64,000 bases of DNA from Polymorphobacter multimanifer (lineage in GTDB: Bacteria; Pseudomonadota; Alphaproteobacteria; Sphingomonadales; Sphingomonadaceae), in assembly GCF_014205635.1 (NCBI RefSeq), contig NZ_JACIIV010000006.1, forward strand, positions 62,001-126,000, given 5' to 3'. A model generated the notes under the pieces. It searched no databases. It was not told the origin of the DNA and saw only the letters and a list, made by a program, of their open reading frames with translations. Positions 17,196-26,711 of the stretch are shown here, in pieces. Both the position numbers and the translations under genes were made by a program. How positions within the stretch are numbered: the stretch's first letter is position 1; every line of letters starts with the position of its first letter.

Positions 17196-18326
17196 CTAGT
17201 CGATAGCCAGCGTCTCGTAGCGCGCGAAGTGGTGGTCGACCGAGCCGAACAGGCCTTCGACGAGCGTGGCGCGCTTGAAGTAATGGCCGACGGCGAGCTC
17301 GTTGGAGATGCCGATGCCGCCATGGATCTGCACGGCGTTCTGGCCGACGAACTTGGCGGCCTTGCCGACCTTGGCCTTGGCCATCGAGACGGCGGTGGCG
17401 CGTTCGGCGGTGTCGAGCTTGAGGGTGGCCATGAGGGTGATGGAGACCGCCTGTTCGACTTCGAGGAACATGTCGACGATGCGGTGCTGGATGACCTGGA
17501 AATCGCCGATCGGCTTTCCGAACTGCTTGCGCTGCTTGGCATAGTCGAGCGTGGTGGCCTGGAGCACGCGGAGCAGGCCGCAGGCTTCGGCGCAGACGGC
17601 GGCGGTGGCTTCATCGACGACCTGCTCGATGATCGGCAGGCCTTCGCCCGCGCGCCCGAGCAGGTGATCGGCGCCGAGCGCGACGTTCTCGAAATAGACT
17701 TCGGACGCTGCACCGCCATCGACGGTCATGTAATCGCGGCGGGTGATGCCGGCGAGGCCCGAGGGGATGAGGAAGAGCGAGATGCCGCCGGCATCGCGCT
17801 GCGCGCCGCTGGTGCGCGCAGTGACGAGGAGATGGGTGGCATAGGGGGCCGAGGTGACGACCGACTTGTGGCCGTTGAGCACCCAGCCTTCGCCGTCCGC
17901 ACGCGCGGTGGTGGTGAGATCGTGGAGGTGGTAGCGGCCCTGCGGCTCGGCATAGGCGAAGGCGATGATGGCGTTGCCGGCGATGATCTCGGGGATGACG
18001 GCTTCGGCGATGGCGCCGCCGACGGCTTTCAACGCGCCGCCGCCGATGACGACGGTGGAGAGATAGGGCTCGAGCACCATGGCGCGGCCGATTTCTTCCA
18101 TGACGATCATGTTTTCGATGGCACCGCCGCCAAGACCGCCATGCGCTTCGGCGAAGGGCGCGCCGAGGATTCCGAGCTCTTCGGCAAAGGCCTTCCAGAC
18201 CGAGGGGCTCCAGCCTGCACCCGAATGGACCGACTTCATGCGCGCGTCGAAGCTGTAGGTGTCGGCGAGGTACCGCTGCACGGTATCCTTGAGCATGGTC
18301 TGTTCGTCGGTCAGATTGAAGTCCAT
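17196..18326 (-). CDS. acyl-CoA dehydrogenase, pimeloyl-CoA dehydrogenase small-subunit-like
   Basis: 376 residues. FAD-dependent acyl-CoA dehydrogenase fold: helical N-terminal domain (FNLTDEQTMLKDTVQRYLAD), middle beta-domain with WVLNGHKSVVTSAPYATHLL, and C-terminal helical domain with QRKQFGKPIGDFQVIQH and IHGGIGISNELAVGHYFKR. The usual EGTNE catalytic Glu segment is replaced by VEGLFGSVDHHFARY, as in PimD-like non-canonical subunits. It lies 106 bp downstream of a second dehydrogenase that resembles the large subunit, so the two probably form a heteromer acting on a medium-chain or dicarboxyl acyl-CoA. Confidence 0.85.
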   Translation of the reverse strand: MDFNLTDEQTMLKDTVQRYLADTYSFDARMKSVHSGAGWSPSVWKAFAEELGILGAPFAEAHGGLGGGAIENMIVMEEIGRAMVLEPYLSTVVIGGGALKAVGGAIAEAVIPEIIAGNAIIAFAYAEPQGRYHLHDLTTTARADGEGWVLNGHKSVVTSAPYATHLLVTARTSGAQRDAGGISLFLIPSGLAGITRRDYMTVDGGAASEVYFENVALGADHLLGRAGEGLPIIEQVVDEATAAVCAEACGLLRVLQATTLDYAKQRKQFGKPIGDFQVIQHRIVDMFLEVEQAVSITLMATLKLDTAERATAVSMAKAKVGKAAKFVGQNAVQIHGGIGISNELAVGHYFKRATLVEGLFGSVDHHFARYETLAID

Positions 18327-18432
18327 CGGAAGCCTCCCCGGCTGGTGTTTGCGCGCTTTTGTCGCGGTTTAGTCTTTATGTGGAAACGGCGGAAGGGGTC
18401 GCCTTCCGCCGCTGTTGTTCAGTGGTGCGGGA

Positions 18433-19641
18433 TCAGAGCCCCAGCACCATTTTCGCGATGATATTGCGCTGGATCTCGTTCGAGCCGCCGTAGATCGAGG
18501 TCTTGCGCATGTTGAAATAGGTGGGGGCCACGCGGCGGCTGTAATCGGGGCCGATCGCGCTTTCGTTGTCGCCCTCGCCGAAGCTGCGGAAATAGGGCGC
18601 GCCATAATGGCCGGCGGCTTCGAGCGCCAGTTCGGTGAGGCGCTGCTGGATTTCGGTGCCCTTGATCTTGAGCAGCGACGATTCCGGCCCAGGGCCCTTG
18701 CCCGAGGCTTCACCGGCCAGCGTCCGCAGCTCGGTGAACTCGAGTGCTGCGAGATCGATTTCGAGCTCGGCGATCTTCCGCTTGAAGAAGGGATTCGCAA
18801 TCAGCGGCTGGCCGCCATCCTGCTCGGACTTTGCGACCGCGCGGATGCGCTCGACACCGCGCTTGGAGGCGGCGACGCCGGCGATGCCGGTGCGCTCATG
18901 GGCGAGCAGGAACTTGGCGCACGTCCAGCCCTTGTTTTCGTCGTAGATGCGCTGGTCGACGGGCACGATCACGTCTTCGAGCCAGACTTCGTTGACTTCA
19001 TGCTCGCCGCCCAGGGTGATGATCGGGCGGACGGTGACGCCGGGCGAGTTCATGTCGATGAGCAGGAAGGAAATGCCCTCCTGCGGCTTCGACGCGGGGT
19101 CGGTGCGGACGAGGAAGAAGCCCCAATCGGCGTGCTGCGCCATCGTCGTCCAGGTCTTCTGGCCGTTGACGCGGTAGTATTCCTTGCCGTCCTCGCCGGT
19201 GAAGCGCTCGGCCTTGGTGCGGAGGTTGGCGAGATCCGATCCGGCGCCCGGCTCCGAATAGCCCTGGCACCACCACACATCACCCGACAGGATGCCGGGG
19301 AGGAAGCGCGCCTTCTGCTCTTCGGTGCCGAAGGTGTAGATGACCGGGCCGACCATCGACAGGCCGAAGGGCATGAGGCGAATCGCATCGGCGCGCGCGG
19401 TCTCCTCGGACCAGATGTAGCGCTGCACGCTGTTCCAGCCGGTGCCGCCATATTGCTTGGGCCAGGCCGGGGCGATCCAGCCCTTGGCGGCGAGCACCTT
19501 GTGCCATTTGAGGAAATCGTCCTTCGACAACTCCTCGCCCTCGTCGATCTTCCCGTGAAGCTCGGTCGGATATTCGTCGCGGATGACGGCGCGCACTTCG
19601 TCGCGGAACGCCAGATCTTCAGGCGAAAAGCTCAGGTCCAT
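18433..19641 (-). CDS. acyl-CoA dehydrogenase, pimeloyl-CoA dehydrogenase large-subunit-like
   Basis: 402 residues. Three-domain acyl-CoA dehydrogenase: N-terminal LSFSPEDLAFRDEVRAVIRD, the FAD-binding loop CQGYSEPGAGSDLANLRTKA, NGQKTWTTMAQHADWGFFLV, and C-terminal MRKTSIYGGSNEIQRNIIAK. The C-terminal GGSNEIQ places the catalytic-loop Asn-Glu. The pair with the next gene recalls pimC/pimD of Rhodopseudomonas. It is the first gene of the pair, both minus strand. Substrate not determinable here. Confidence 0.87.
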   Translation of the reverse strand: MDLSFSPEDLAFRDEVRAVIRDEYPTELHGKIDEGEELSKDDFLKWHKVLAAKGWIAPAWPKQYGGTGWNSVQRYIWSEETARADAIRLMPFGLSMVGPVIYTFGTEEQKARFLPGILSGDVWWCQGYSEPGAGSDLANLRTKAERFTGEDGKEYYRVNGQKTWTTMAQHADWGFFLVRTDPASKPQEGISFLLIDMNSPGVTVRPIITLGGEHEVNEVWLEDVIVPVDQRIYDENKGWTCAKFLLAHERTGIAGVAASKRGVERIRAVAKSEQDGGQPLIANPFFKRKIAELEIDLAALEFTELRTLAGEASGKGPGPESSLLKIKGTEIQQRLTELALEAAGHYGAPYFRSFGEGDNESAIGPDYSRRVAPTYFNMRKTSIYGGSNEIQRNIIAKMVLGL

Positions 19642-19738
19642 GGCAGTACTCCCCAGAGTTTGCGTGTGGCTAAATGCAGTGGTTGACGCTTACGTTAAGC
19701 GCACCGTCCGCCTTAGGCAAGCGTGCCGAAGTGTCGCC

Positions 19739-20113
19739 CTAGGGTCGTACCGGCAAGATGAGGGTGAGGCAGGCGCCGGGCTCCATGCGGGTGCCATCGG
19801 GCTTGCGGGCGGCGGCGGTGCGCACTTTCGCAGCGCCCGCTGCATCGGGATAGAGAAAGGCATCGAGAATGCAGGGCGGGCGAATGAACTGGAGCTGCCG
19901 CGCCGGGCCTTCGCTGCGACTCATCGAGGGGGCGCCGAGCAGCGCCACGACTTCGGCCTCCGATTTGCGCAGGATGAGCACCAGCCCGGGCGGATCGGGC
20001 GCCATGCGCGGCGGCGGAGGCGGCGCCTGCACGGTGGGGGTGGGGGCCGTGCAGCCGGCGAGCAGCAGGCCGGGTAGCAGGATGGGCAGCAGCAGGAGAT
20101 GCTTGAGATTCAT
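19739..20113 (-). CDS. uncharacterised lipoprotein
   Basis: 124 residues. Begins with a Leu-rich signal peptide and lipobox (LLPGLLLAGCTAP), then a Pro-rich spacer (TVQAPPPPPRMAPDPPG) and a small domain with LRKSEAEVVALLGAPSMSRS resembling the N-terminal helix-turn of SmpA/OmlA (BamE-like) folds. The BamE resemblance is my inference from the LLGxP pattern. Predicted periplasmic, anchored to the membrane. Divergent from the adenosine kinase gene with 45 bp between. Confidence 0.75.
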   Translation of the reverse strand: MNLKHLLLLPILLPGLLLAGCTAPTPTVQAPPPPPRMAPDPPGLVLILRKSEAEVVALLGAPSMSRSEGPARQLQFIRPPCILDAFLYPDAAGAAKVRTAAARKPDGTRMEPGACLTLILPVRP

Positions 20114-20158
20114 GCCTCCCTCCTAGCCATCCGGCGGCTCTCGCGCTAGGAGCCGGGC

Positions 20159-21175
20159 ATGAGCAGCACCGCACCCGCACCCCATTCCACCGCACCGCGC
20201 TTCGACGTGATCGCAATCGGCAATGCCATCGTCGATGTCATCACCGCCGCCCCGCCGTCCTTTCTCGCCGAGCGCGACATTGCCAAGGGCTCGATGCGGC
20301 TGATCAGCGCCGAAGAGGCGGAAGCGCTTTATGCGGTGATGGGCAGCGGCCGCGAAATCAGCGGCGGCTCGGCCGCCAACACCGTTGCCGGCGTGGCTGC
20401 GCTCGGCGCGAGGCCGGCGTTTGTCGGCCGGGTGGCGCAGGACCAGCTGGGGCAGGTGTTCACGCACGATATTCGCGCTGCCGGCGTGCATTTCGAAACA
20501 CCGGCGAGCGCCAATGGCAACCCGACCGGGCGCTGCCTCATTGTCGTCACCCCCGATGGCGACCGCACGATGAACACCTATCTGGGGGCCTGCCAGGAGC
20601 TTTCGGAGGCCGATCTCGATGCCGCCACCGTCGCCGCGTCGGGCATCCTCTACCTCGAGGGTTATCTCTGGGATCCCCCAGCACCGCGCGCTGCGATGAA
20701 GAAGGCGATCGAAGTGGCGCGCGCCAATGGCCGCAAGGTGGCGTTCACCCTGTCGGACGTGTTCTGCGTCGAGGGGCATCGCGAGGATTTCCAGGACCTG
20801 CTTGCCAGCCATGTCGACCTGATGTTTGCCAACGAGAATGAGGCGCGGGCGCTCTACCAGACCGACGATCTTGGCGTGGCGATGGCCGAGATGGCGAAGC
20901 ATGCGTGCATCACGGTCATCACCCGCTCCGAAAAGGGGGCGGTGGTGCTCGCCGGCGGCGAAGTGCACGAGGTGCCCGCCGAGCCTGCCACCCGCGTGCT
21001 CGACACCACCGGGGCGGGCGATCTGTTTGCCGGCGGCTTCATGGCCGGCATGGTGCAGGGCCGCTCGCTGCCCGATTGCGCGCGGATCGGCTGTATCGCG
21101 GCAGCCGAAGTGATCAGCCATTATGGCGCGCGGCCCGAGGCGGATTTGCGGGCGCTGGTGGCGGCCCGGATTTAG
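20159..21175 (+). CDS. adenosine kinase, PfkB family
   Basis: 338 residues. Ribokinase-fold sugar kinase. Visible are FDVIAIGNAIVDVI at the start, the substrate-binding GGSAANTVAGVAALG (about residues 72-86) and the C-terminal PfkB signature DTTGAGDLFAGGFMAGM with the catalytic Asp. The alphaproteobacterial relatives are annotated adenosine kinase (ATP + adenosine to AMP + ADP). The stop TAG overlaps the first two bases of a REP-like repeat. Confidence 0.88.
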   Translation: MSSTAPAPHSTAPRFDVIAIGNAIVDVITAAPPSFLAERDIAKGSMRLISAEEAEALYAVMGSGREISGGSAANTVAGVAALGARPAFVGRVAQDQLGQVFTHDIRAAGVHFETPASANGNPTGRCLIVVTPDGDRTMNTYLGACQELSEADLDAATVAASGILYLEGYLWDPPAPRAAMKKAIEVARANGRKVAFTLSDVFCVEGHREDFQDLLASHVDLMFANENEARALYQTDDLGVAMAEMAKHACITVITRSEKGAVVLAGGEVHEVPAEPATRVLDTTGAGDLFAGGFMAGMVQGRSLPDCARIGCIAAAEVISHYGARPEADLRALVAARI

Positions 21176-21300
21176 CCTCCGGCGGCCGGGGCCTCGGGCC
21201 CCGGACCCCATTAGTTGCGTTCGCGCCACACCTGAACCGTTATCGTTTTGCGACAACCCATTGATGGGGTCCGGGGCCTGAGGCCCCGGCCGCCGGAGGC
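21174..21300. repeat. REPIN-like inverted pair (copies B1 and B2)
   Basis: B1 (21174-21209) reads AGCCTCCGGCGGCCGGGG...GGACCCC and B2 (21266-21300) is its inverted copy, GGGGTCCGGGGCCTGAGG...CCGGAGGC, with one base different from copy A. The arms are separated by 56 bp. They could fold into a ~35-bp stem. The element fills the space between the convergent adenosine kinase and permease genes. Confidence 0.85.
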
Positions 21301-21306
21301 CTTGGA

Positions 21307-22860
21307 CTACGCGTCCTTGCCCCCCGGCGTATGGATCCCCGGCAGCGGCGGGACGCCCTGCGGCGGGATGTCGGGATCGAGCTCCGACACGCCGTCGATG
21401 CCCAGCGCCACGTTGGAGCGGCTGCGGCCATAGGCGAAGTAGAAGACGATGCCGATCGCGGCCCAGGCAAAGAAGAAGACGATCGCGGTCCAGGACAGGA
21501 AGGCGAACAGCACGAGGCAGCCGACGATCGCGGCGGGCGCGATGACCCAGACCGCCGGGGTGCGGAAGCTGCGCTTGCGATCGGGCTGGGTGCGGCGAAG
21601 CACCAGGATGGCGAGCGCCACGAAGAAGAAGGCGCAGAGCGTGCCGCCATTGGAGATGGAGGCGAGCTGGCCGACCGGGAAGAAGGCGGCGCCGATGGTG
21701 ACGGCGGCACCCGTGATCATGGTCACGATGTGCGGCGTCTTGAACTTGGGGTGGACCTTGGAAAGGGCGCGCGGCAGCAGGCCATCGCGCGACATCACGA
21801 AGAATACGCGGGTCTGCGCGAACATCATCATCAGGATGACGCTGGGCAGTGCGAAGCCGGCGGCGAGGCCGAGCAGATTGCCGACACCGGGATGGCCGAT
21901 CGAGCGGAGCACATGGGCCAGCGCTTCGTTGGAGCAGACCACCGAGGCTACCGTATCGGCGTTGCAGGCAGCGACCAGTTCGGGCGTGCCGGGATAAGGA
22001 GCGGTGCCATCGATGATGCCGACGGGCTGGGCGCCATAGGAGCCGATGACGCCGACGCCGACCGCGAGATAGAAGACGGTGCAGATGACGAGCGAGCCGA
22101 TGAGGCCGATCGGGATGTTGCGCTGCGGATCCTTGGTCTCTTCCGCGGCAGTGGAGACGGCATCGAAGCCGACATAGGCGAAGAAGATGATCGAGGCGGC
22201 GGTGATCGCCGAGGTCGAGCCGAGCGGCATGAAGGGCACGAAATTCTCGGCGTTGTAGGCGGGCAGTGCCAGCACCACGAAGGCGGTGAGGGCGGCGACC
22301 TTGATCACGACCAGCACGGCGTTGACGGTGGCGCTCTCCTTGGTGCCGACCACGAGCAGGGCGGTGACGGCGATCGAGATGATGACCGCGGGCAGGTTGA
22401 TGAGGCCGCCGGCATAGGGCCCGTTGGTGAGCGCGAACGGCAGCTCGTAGCCGAGAAATTCCTGAATGACGCCCACAGCATAGCCCGACCAGCCGACCGC
22501 GACGGCACTGGCTGCAACGGCATATTCGAGGACGAGCGCCCAGCCGACGATCCAGGCCATGAGCTCGCCGAAGGTGGCATAGCTGTAGGTATAGGCAGAG
22601 CCCGAGACGGGGACCATCGAGGCAAGCTCGGCATAGCAGAGCGCTGCGAGACCGCAGACGGTTGCGGCGATGACGAAGCTGAGCAGCATCGCCGGGCCGG
22701 CAAGCTGGGCGGCTTCGGACGTGAGCACGAAGATGCCGGTGCCGATGATGCCGCCGATGCCGAGCATGGTGAGCTGGAAAGCGCCCAGCGAGCGCGTGAG
22801 GGACTTCTTTTCTGCGGTCGCAAGAATCGAATCGAGCGACTTCACCCGCCAATCAGCCAA
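21307..22860 (-). CDS. amino acid permease, APC superfamily
   Basis: 517 residues from TTG 22860, which has AAGGGG about 9 nt upstream; a GTG at 22845 is the alternative. Twelve or more hydrophobic segments. Family signatures: LTMLGIGGIIGTGIFVLT in helix 1 with the broken GxGIF motif, SGSAYTYSYATFGELMAWIV, and FAYVGFDAVSTAAEETKDPQ. It resembles the cationic amino acid transporter group (YfnA/CAT-like). Divergent from the ast operon, so a role in arginine uptake is plausible but not shown. Confidence 0.9.
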   Translation of the reverse strand: MADWRVKSLDSILATAEKKSLTRSLGAFQLTMLGIGGIIGTGIFVLTSEAAQLAGPAMLLSFVIAATVCGLAALCYAELASMVPVSGSAYTYSYATFGELMAWIVGWALVLEYAVAASAVAVGWSGYAVGVIQEFLGYELPFALTNGPYAGGLINLPAVIISIAVTALLVVGTKESATVNAVLVVIKVAALTAFVVLALPAYNAENFVPFMPLGSTSAITAASIIFFAYVGFDAVSTAAEETKDPQRNIPIGLIGSLVICTVFYLAVGVGVIGSYGAQPVGIIDGTAPYPGTPELVAACNADTVASVVCSNEALAHVLRSIGHPGVGNLLGLAAGFALPSVILMMMFAQTRVFFVMSRDGLLPRALSKVHPKFKTPHIVTMITGAAVTIGAAFFPVGQLASISNGGTLCAFFFVALAILVLRRTQPDRKRSFRTPAVWVIAPAAIVGCLVLFAFLSWTAIVFFFAWAAIGIVFYFAYGRSRSNVALGIDGVSELDPDIPPQGVPPLPGIHTPGGKDA

Positions 22861-23015
22861 GAATAATCCCCTTCCAAAACACCGGCACGCCTTAGCGCCC
22901 CCGCGTGCGCCGCACAATCGCAACATAGGGGCAGGGTTGGAGCAGCGGGTCAAGCCGAATGCCGGAGTGCTGGTGATAAATCACAGGCGACCGGCGATGT
23001 TAGAGAAATCACAGA

Positions 23016-24302
23016 ATGCTGTGGCGGTGGCAGGGCGGCTGGGCTATCACTGTGCGGGTGAGTATCGGAACCGATCTTGTCGACGTCGCTGCCCTTTCGG
23101 GCGCGGAGGCTGAAGTGCTGGCGCGCCTTGTTGGTGCGCGGCCGTTGATGCTGGCGCAGGTGCTCGACTGGGCGGCGATCAACAGTGGCAGCCGCAATGT
23201 TGCGGGCCTGGCGGCGATGGGCGATCGGCTTGAGGCGGCATTTGCGCCGCTCGGCGGCGAAGTGCTGCGCGTGGCGCCGGCGGCGGTGACCAGCCTCGAT
23301 GCCAGTGGGTGCCAGGTGCCGCTGTTTCATGGGGATAGCCTGCATGTGGTGATGCGCCCGCAGGCGCCGGTGCGGGTACTGCTGACCGGGCATATGGACA
23401 CGGTGTTTGCGGCCGACCATGTTTTTCAGACGTGCCGCTGGCTCGATGCGGATACGCTGAACGGCCCTGGCACCGCCGACATGAAGGGCGGGATTGCGGT
23501 GATGCTTGCGGCCCTTGGCGTGCTGGAAGCGAGCCCCTGGCGCGAGCGGCTGGGCTGGGAAGTGGTGATCAACGCCGATGAGGAAGTGTCTTCGTTGGGA
23601 TCTGCGCCGTTGCTGGCGGAGGCGGCGCGGCGGTGCGACCTGGGGCTGACCTTCGAGCCGGCACTTCCCGATGGCACGCTGGCCGGGGCGCGGCGCGGTT
23701 CGGGCAATTTTTCGGCGGCGATCACCGGAAAAGCGGCGCATGCGGGGCGCAACCCGGACGAGGGCCGCAATGCGCTGCTCGCGGCGGCCGACCTGGCGCT
23801 GCGGCTGGCAGCACTTGGAGACGATGCACTGAGCGTCAATCCGGCGAAAATCGAGGGTGGCGGACCGAACAATGTGGTGCCGGACCGTGCGGTGCTGCGC
23901 TGGAACATGCGGCCGACGACCCCGGAGGCTCAGGCGCGGGCGCAGGCCGGGGTGGAGCGTCTCGTGGCCGAAGTGGCGGCGGCGCATGACGTGCAGGTGC
24001 ATCTGCATGGGCATTTCGCGCGGCCGCCGAAGCCGCTCGATGCCAATCAGGCGCGGCTGTTTGCGCTGGTGAAGGGGTGTGGGGCGGCGCTTGGGCTGCC
24101 GATCGGCTGGCGCGACACGGGCGGGGTTTGCGACGGCAACAACCTGGCCGCCACCGGGCTGGCTGTGGTCGATACGATGGGGCCGCGCGGTGGGGCGATC
24201 CATTCGGCGGACGAGTTTCTGTGCGTCGATTCGCTCGAGGAGCGGGCGCGGCTGGCAGCGCTGGTGTTGCTGCGCGTGGCGCAGCACGGCTGGGTGCGCT
24301 GA
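23016..24302 (+). CDS. M20-family hydrolase in the ast operon
   Basis: 428 residues from ATG 23016; GTG 23058 is an alternative that omits a poorly conserved leader. M20/CPG2-type zinc hydrolase: VLLTGHMDTVF (His-x-Asp), GPGTADMKGGIAVML (bridging Asp), NADEEVSSLGS (catalytic Glu-Glu) and a late AIHSADEF (His ligand). A dimerisation domain sits between (GKAAHAGRNPDEGRNAL). It overlaps astA by TGATG, so it belongs to the arginine succinyltransferase operon. AstE (an M14-type succinylglutamate desuccinylase) is absent from the operon, and this enzyme could do that deacylation; this is inference. Confidence 0.85.
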   Translation: MLWRWQGGWAITVRVSIGTDLVDVAALSGAEAEVLARLVGARPLMLAQVLDWAAINSGSRNVAGLAAMGDRLEAAFAPLGGEVLRVAPAAVTSLDASGCQVPLFHGDSLHVVMRPQAPVRVLLTGHMDTVFAADHVFQTCRWLDADTLNGPGTADMKGGIAVMLAALGVLEASPWRERLGWEVVINADEEVSSLGSAPLLAEAARRCDLGLTFEPALPDGTLAGARRGSGNFSAAITGKAAHAGRNPDEGRNALLAAADLALRLAALGDDALSVNPAKIEGGGPNNVVPDRAVLRWNMRPTTPEAQARAQAGVERLVAEVAAAHDVQVHLHGHFARPPKPLDANQARLFALVKGCGAALGLPIGWRDTGGVCDGNNLAATGLAVVDTMGPRGGAIHSADEFLCVDSLEERARLAALVLLRVAQHGWVR

Positions 24303-25303
24303 TGTGGATCGTGGAGCCGGCGCGGGCGGGCGACCTCGAGGCGCTGTTGGGGCTGGCGCGGATCACCGGCAGTGGCTTCACCAACCTGCCAACCGACGAG
24401 GCGGCGCTGGCGGCGCGGCTCGATTGGTCGACAAGGAGCTTTTCGCGCGACGTGGAAGCGCCCGAGGACGAACTTTACATTTTGGTGTTGCGCCACAGCG
24501 AGACGGGGGCGGTGGGTGGCACGGGGATGATCTTCAGCCGCATCGGGGCGCGCTGGCCGTTTTATTCTTACAAACTCAGCCAGATGTCGCAGGCGTGCCG
24601 CGAGCTGGGGAGGGTGGTGCCGCTTTCGTTGCTCAATCTGGTGACCGATCATGACGGGGCTTCGGAGGTGGGTGGGTTGTTTCTGCATCCCGACCATCGG
24701 TCGGCGGGCATCGGCAAGCTGATCGCGCGGGCGCGCTATTTGTTCATCGCGCGGCACCGGGCGCGGTTCGGGGAGAAGATCATTGCCGAATTGCGCGGCG
24801 TTTCGGACGAGGAGGGCAATTCGCCGTTCTGGGATGCCATTGGGCGGGCGTTTTTCGGAATGAGCTTTCCGGAGGCCGACCGCTTCAATGCTGCGCATGG
24901 CAGCCAGTTCATTGCCGATCTGATGCCGCGCCAGCCGATCTATACCGCGCTGCTGCCCGAGGCGGCGCGGGCGGTGATCGGCCAGCCACACCCCAAGGGC
25001 AAGGGGGCGCTGGCGATGCTGGAGGCGGAGGGGTTTGTGCAGGACAATTACCTCGACATCTTCGATGGCGGGCCGACGGTGACGGCGCGGACCGACCGGC
25101 TGCGGACGGTGTCGGCGGCGCGGACTTCGGTGGTGGCGCGGATCGGTGATGCTGATGACGCGGTGCCTTCGTTGATTACGGCAGGCAAGTTGCTGGATTT
25201 CCGGGCTTTTTTTGCGCCGATGGGGGGCGGGTGCCTGGCCGCAGCGCCGGCTGCGGCGGCGCGGGTTCTTGCTGGGGAAGAGATCATCCATGTGCCCGCC
25301 TGA
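24302..25303 (+). CDS. astA: arginine N-succinyltransferase
   Basis: 333 residues. Transfers succinyl from succinyl-CoA to arginine, first step of the AST pathway. Typical motifs are WIVEPARAGDLEALLGLA, GSGFTNLPTDEAAL, SLLNLVTDHDGASEVGGLFL and LPRQPIY-like LMPRQPIYTALLP. The GNAT core lies around LHPDHRSAGIGKLIARARYL. ATG overlaps the stop of the M20 gene by one base; its own 3' end overlaps astD by 14 bp. Confidence 0.95.
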   Translation: MWIVEPARAGDLEALLGLARITGSGFTNLPTDEAALAARLDWSTRSFSRDVEAPEDELYILVLRHSETGAVGGTGMIFSRIGARWPFYSYKLSQMSQACRELGRVVPLSLLNLVTDHDGASEVGGLFLHPDHRSAGIGKLIARARYLFIARHRARFGEKIIAELRGVSDEEGNSPFWDAIGRAFFGMSFPEADRFNAAHGSQFIADLMPRQPIYTALLPEAARAVIGQPHPKGKGALAMLEAEGFVQDNYLDIFDGGPTVTARTDRLRTVSAARTSVVARIGDADDAVPSLITAGKLLDFRAFFAPMGGGCLAAAPAAAARVLAGEEIIHVPA

Positions 25304-26711
25304 GATGCTTGTGAGCCTGGACCCCTGCACTGGCGAGGGAGTTTGGGAGGGGCCGGTGGCGGGGGTGGCGCAAGTGGCTGCGGCGGTGGAGGCGGCGCGG
25401 GCGGCGTTTCCTGGTTGGGCGATGGCGCCGGTGGAAGCGCGGCATGCGGTGGCGCGGGCGTTTGCGGAAGCGGTGAAGGCAGAAGCCGAGCCTTTTGCGC
25501 GGCTTATCGCGCGCGAGACGGGCAAGCCGTTGTGGGAAGCGCGGACCGAAGTGGCGAGCACGGCGGCGAAAGTGGAGATCAGCATTTCGGCCCAGATGGG
25601 GCGCGCAGGGGTTGCCGAGGGGGAGGTAGCGGGGACGCGGTCGGTGACGCGGCACAAGCCGCATGGGGTGCTGGCGGTGCTGGGGCCGTATAATTTTCCG
25701 GCGCATCTGCCCAATGGGCATATCGTGCCGGCGTTGATTGCGGGGAATGCGTGCGTGTTCAAACCGTCCGAGCATACGCCGGCGGTGGGGGCTTTCATGG
25801 CCGATTTATGGGAGCGCGCGGGGTTGCCGAGGGGTGTTCTGGGGGTGGTCCAGGGGGCTGTGGGGACCGGAAAGGCGCTGGCCGGGGCGGATATCGACGG
25901 GCTTTTGTTCACCGGGTCGGCCGGAGGGGGTGCAGCACTTGCGCGGCAGTTTGCCGAAACGCCGGGGCGGATCCTGGCGCTGGAAATGGGTGGCAACAAT
26001 CCGCTGGTGGTCTGGGACCTGGCGCCCGACAAGCTTGAGGCCGCGGCGGCGCTGATCGTGCAATCGGCGTATCTTTCGGCGGGGCAGCGCTGCACCAATG
26101 CGCGGCGGCTGATCGTGGAGGACCGGGCGGCGGGGCCGCTCATGGAGGCGGTGACGGCGTTGATCGACCGGTTGATCGTCGACCAGCCTTTTGCCGATCC
26201 GGCGCCGTTTCTGGGGCCGGTGATTCATAATGCGGCGGCGGAGCATCTGGTGGCGGCGGCGGCGGGGCTGGCGGGGGAGGGGGCGCGGGTGTTGCGGCCG
26301 CTGGTGCGGCGCGATCCGGCGCGGCCATTCCTGACGCCGGGGCTTTATGATGTGACCGGGCTTGGGGCGCGGCCGGATGACGAGTTGTTCGGGCCGTTGT
26401 TGCAGATGGTGCGGGTGGAGAGCTTCGAGGCGGCGATGGACGCTGCAAATGCCACGCGGTTCGGGCTGGCGGCGGGGCTGATCGGCGGGGAAGAGGCCTT
26501 GTATCGTCGCTTCTGGGCGGCGAGCCGGGCGGGGGTGGTCAACTGGAACCGACCGACCAATGGGGCGGCGTCTTCCGCACCCTTCGGGGGCATCGGGGCG
26601 AGTGGCAACCATCGGCCATCGGCCTATTATGCGGCGGATTATGCGGCCTGGCCGGTGGCGAGCCTGGAGGCCGAGGTACCGGCGGCGACGATTGGGGTGG
26701 GGGTGCGCTGA
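25290..26711 (+). CDS. astD: succinylglutamate-semialdehyde dehydrogenase
   Basis: 473 residues from ATG 25290, chosen because GGGGAAGAG lies 7 nt upstream; ATG 25305 just after the astA stop is the alternative. Aldehyde dehydrogenase oxidising N-succinylglutamate semialdehyde with NAD. Motifs in order: VLGPYNFPAHLPNGHIVPAL, FTGSAGGGAAL (NAD site), ALEMGGNNPLVV (general-base Glu), SAGQRCTNARRL (catalytic Cys), and the C-terminal PFGGIGASGNHRPSAYYA. Overlaps astB by one base. Confidence 0.95.
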   Translation: MCPPEMLVSLDPCTGEGVWEGPVAGVAQVAAAVEAARAAFPGWAMAPVEARHAVARAFAEAVKAEAEPFARLIARETGKPLWEARTEVASTAAKVEISISAQMGRAGVAEGEVAGTRSVTRHKPHGVLAVLGPYNFPAHLPNGHIVPALIAGNACVFKPSEHTPAVGAFMADLWERAGLPRGVLGVVQGAVGTGKALAGADIDGLLFTGSAGGGAALARQFAETPGRILALEMGGNNPLVVWDLAPDKLEAAAALIVQSAYLSAGQRCTNARRLIVEDRAAGPLMEAVTALIDRLIVDQPFADPAPFLGPVIHNAAAEHLVAAAAGLAGEGARVLRPLVRRDPARPFLTPGLYDVTGLGARPDDELFGPLLQMVRVESFEAAMDAANATRFGLAAGLIGGEEALYRRFWAASRAGVVNWNRPTNGAASSAPFGGIGASGNHRPSAYYAADYAAWPVASLEAEVPAATIGVGVR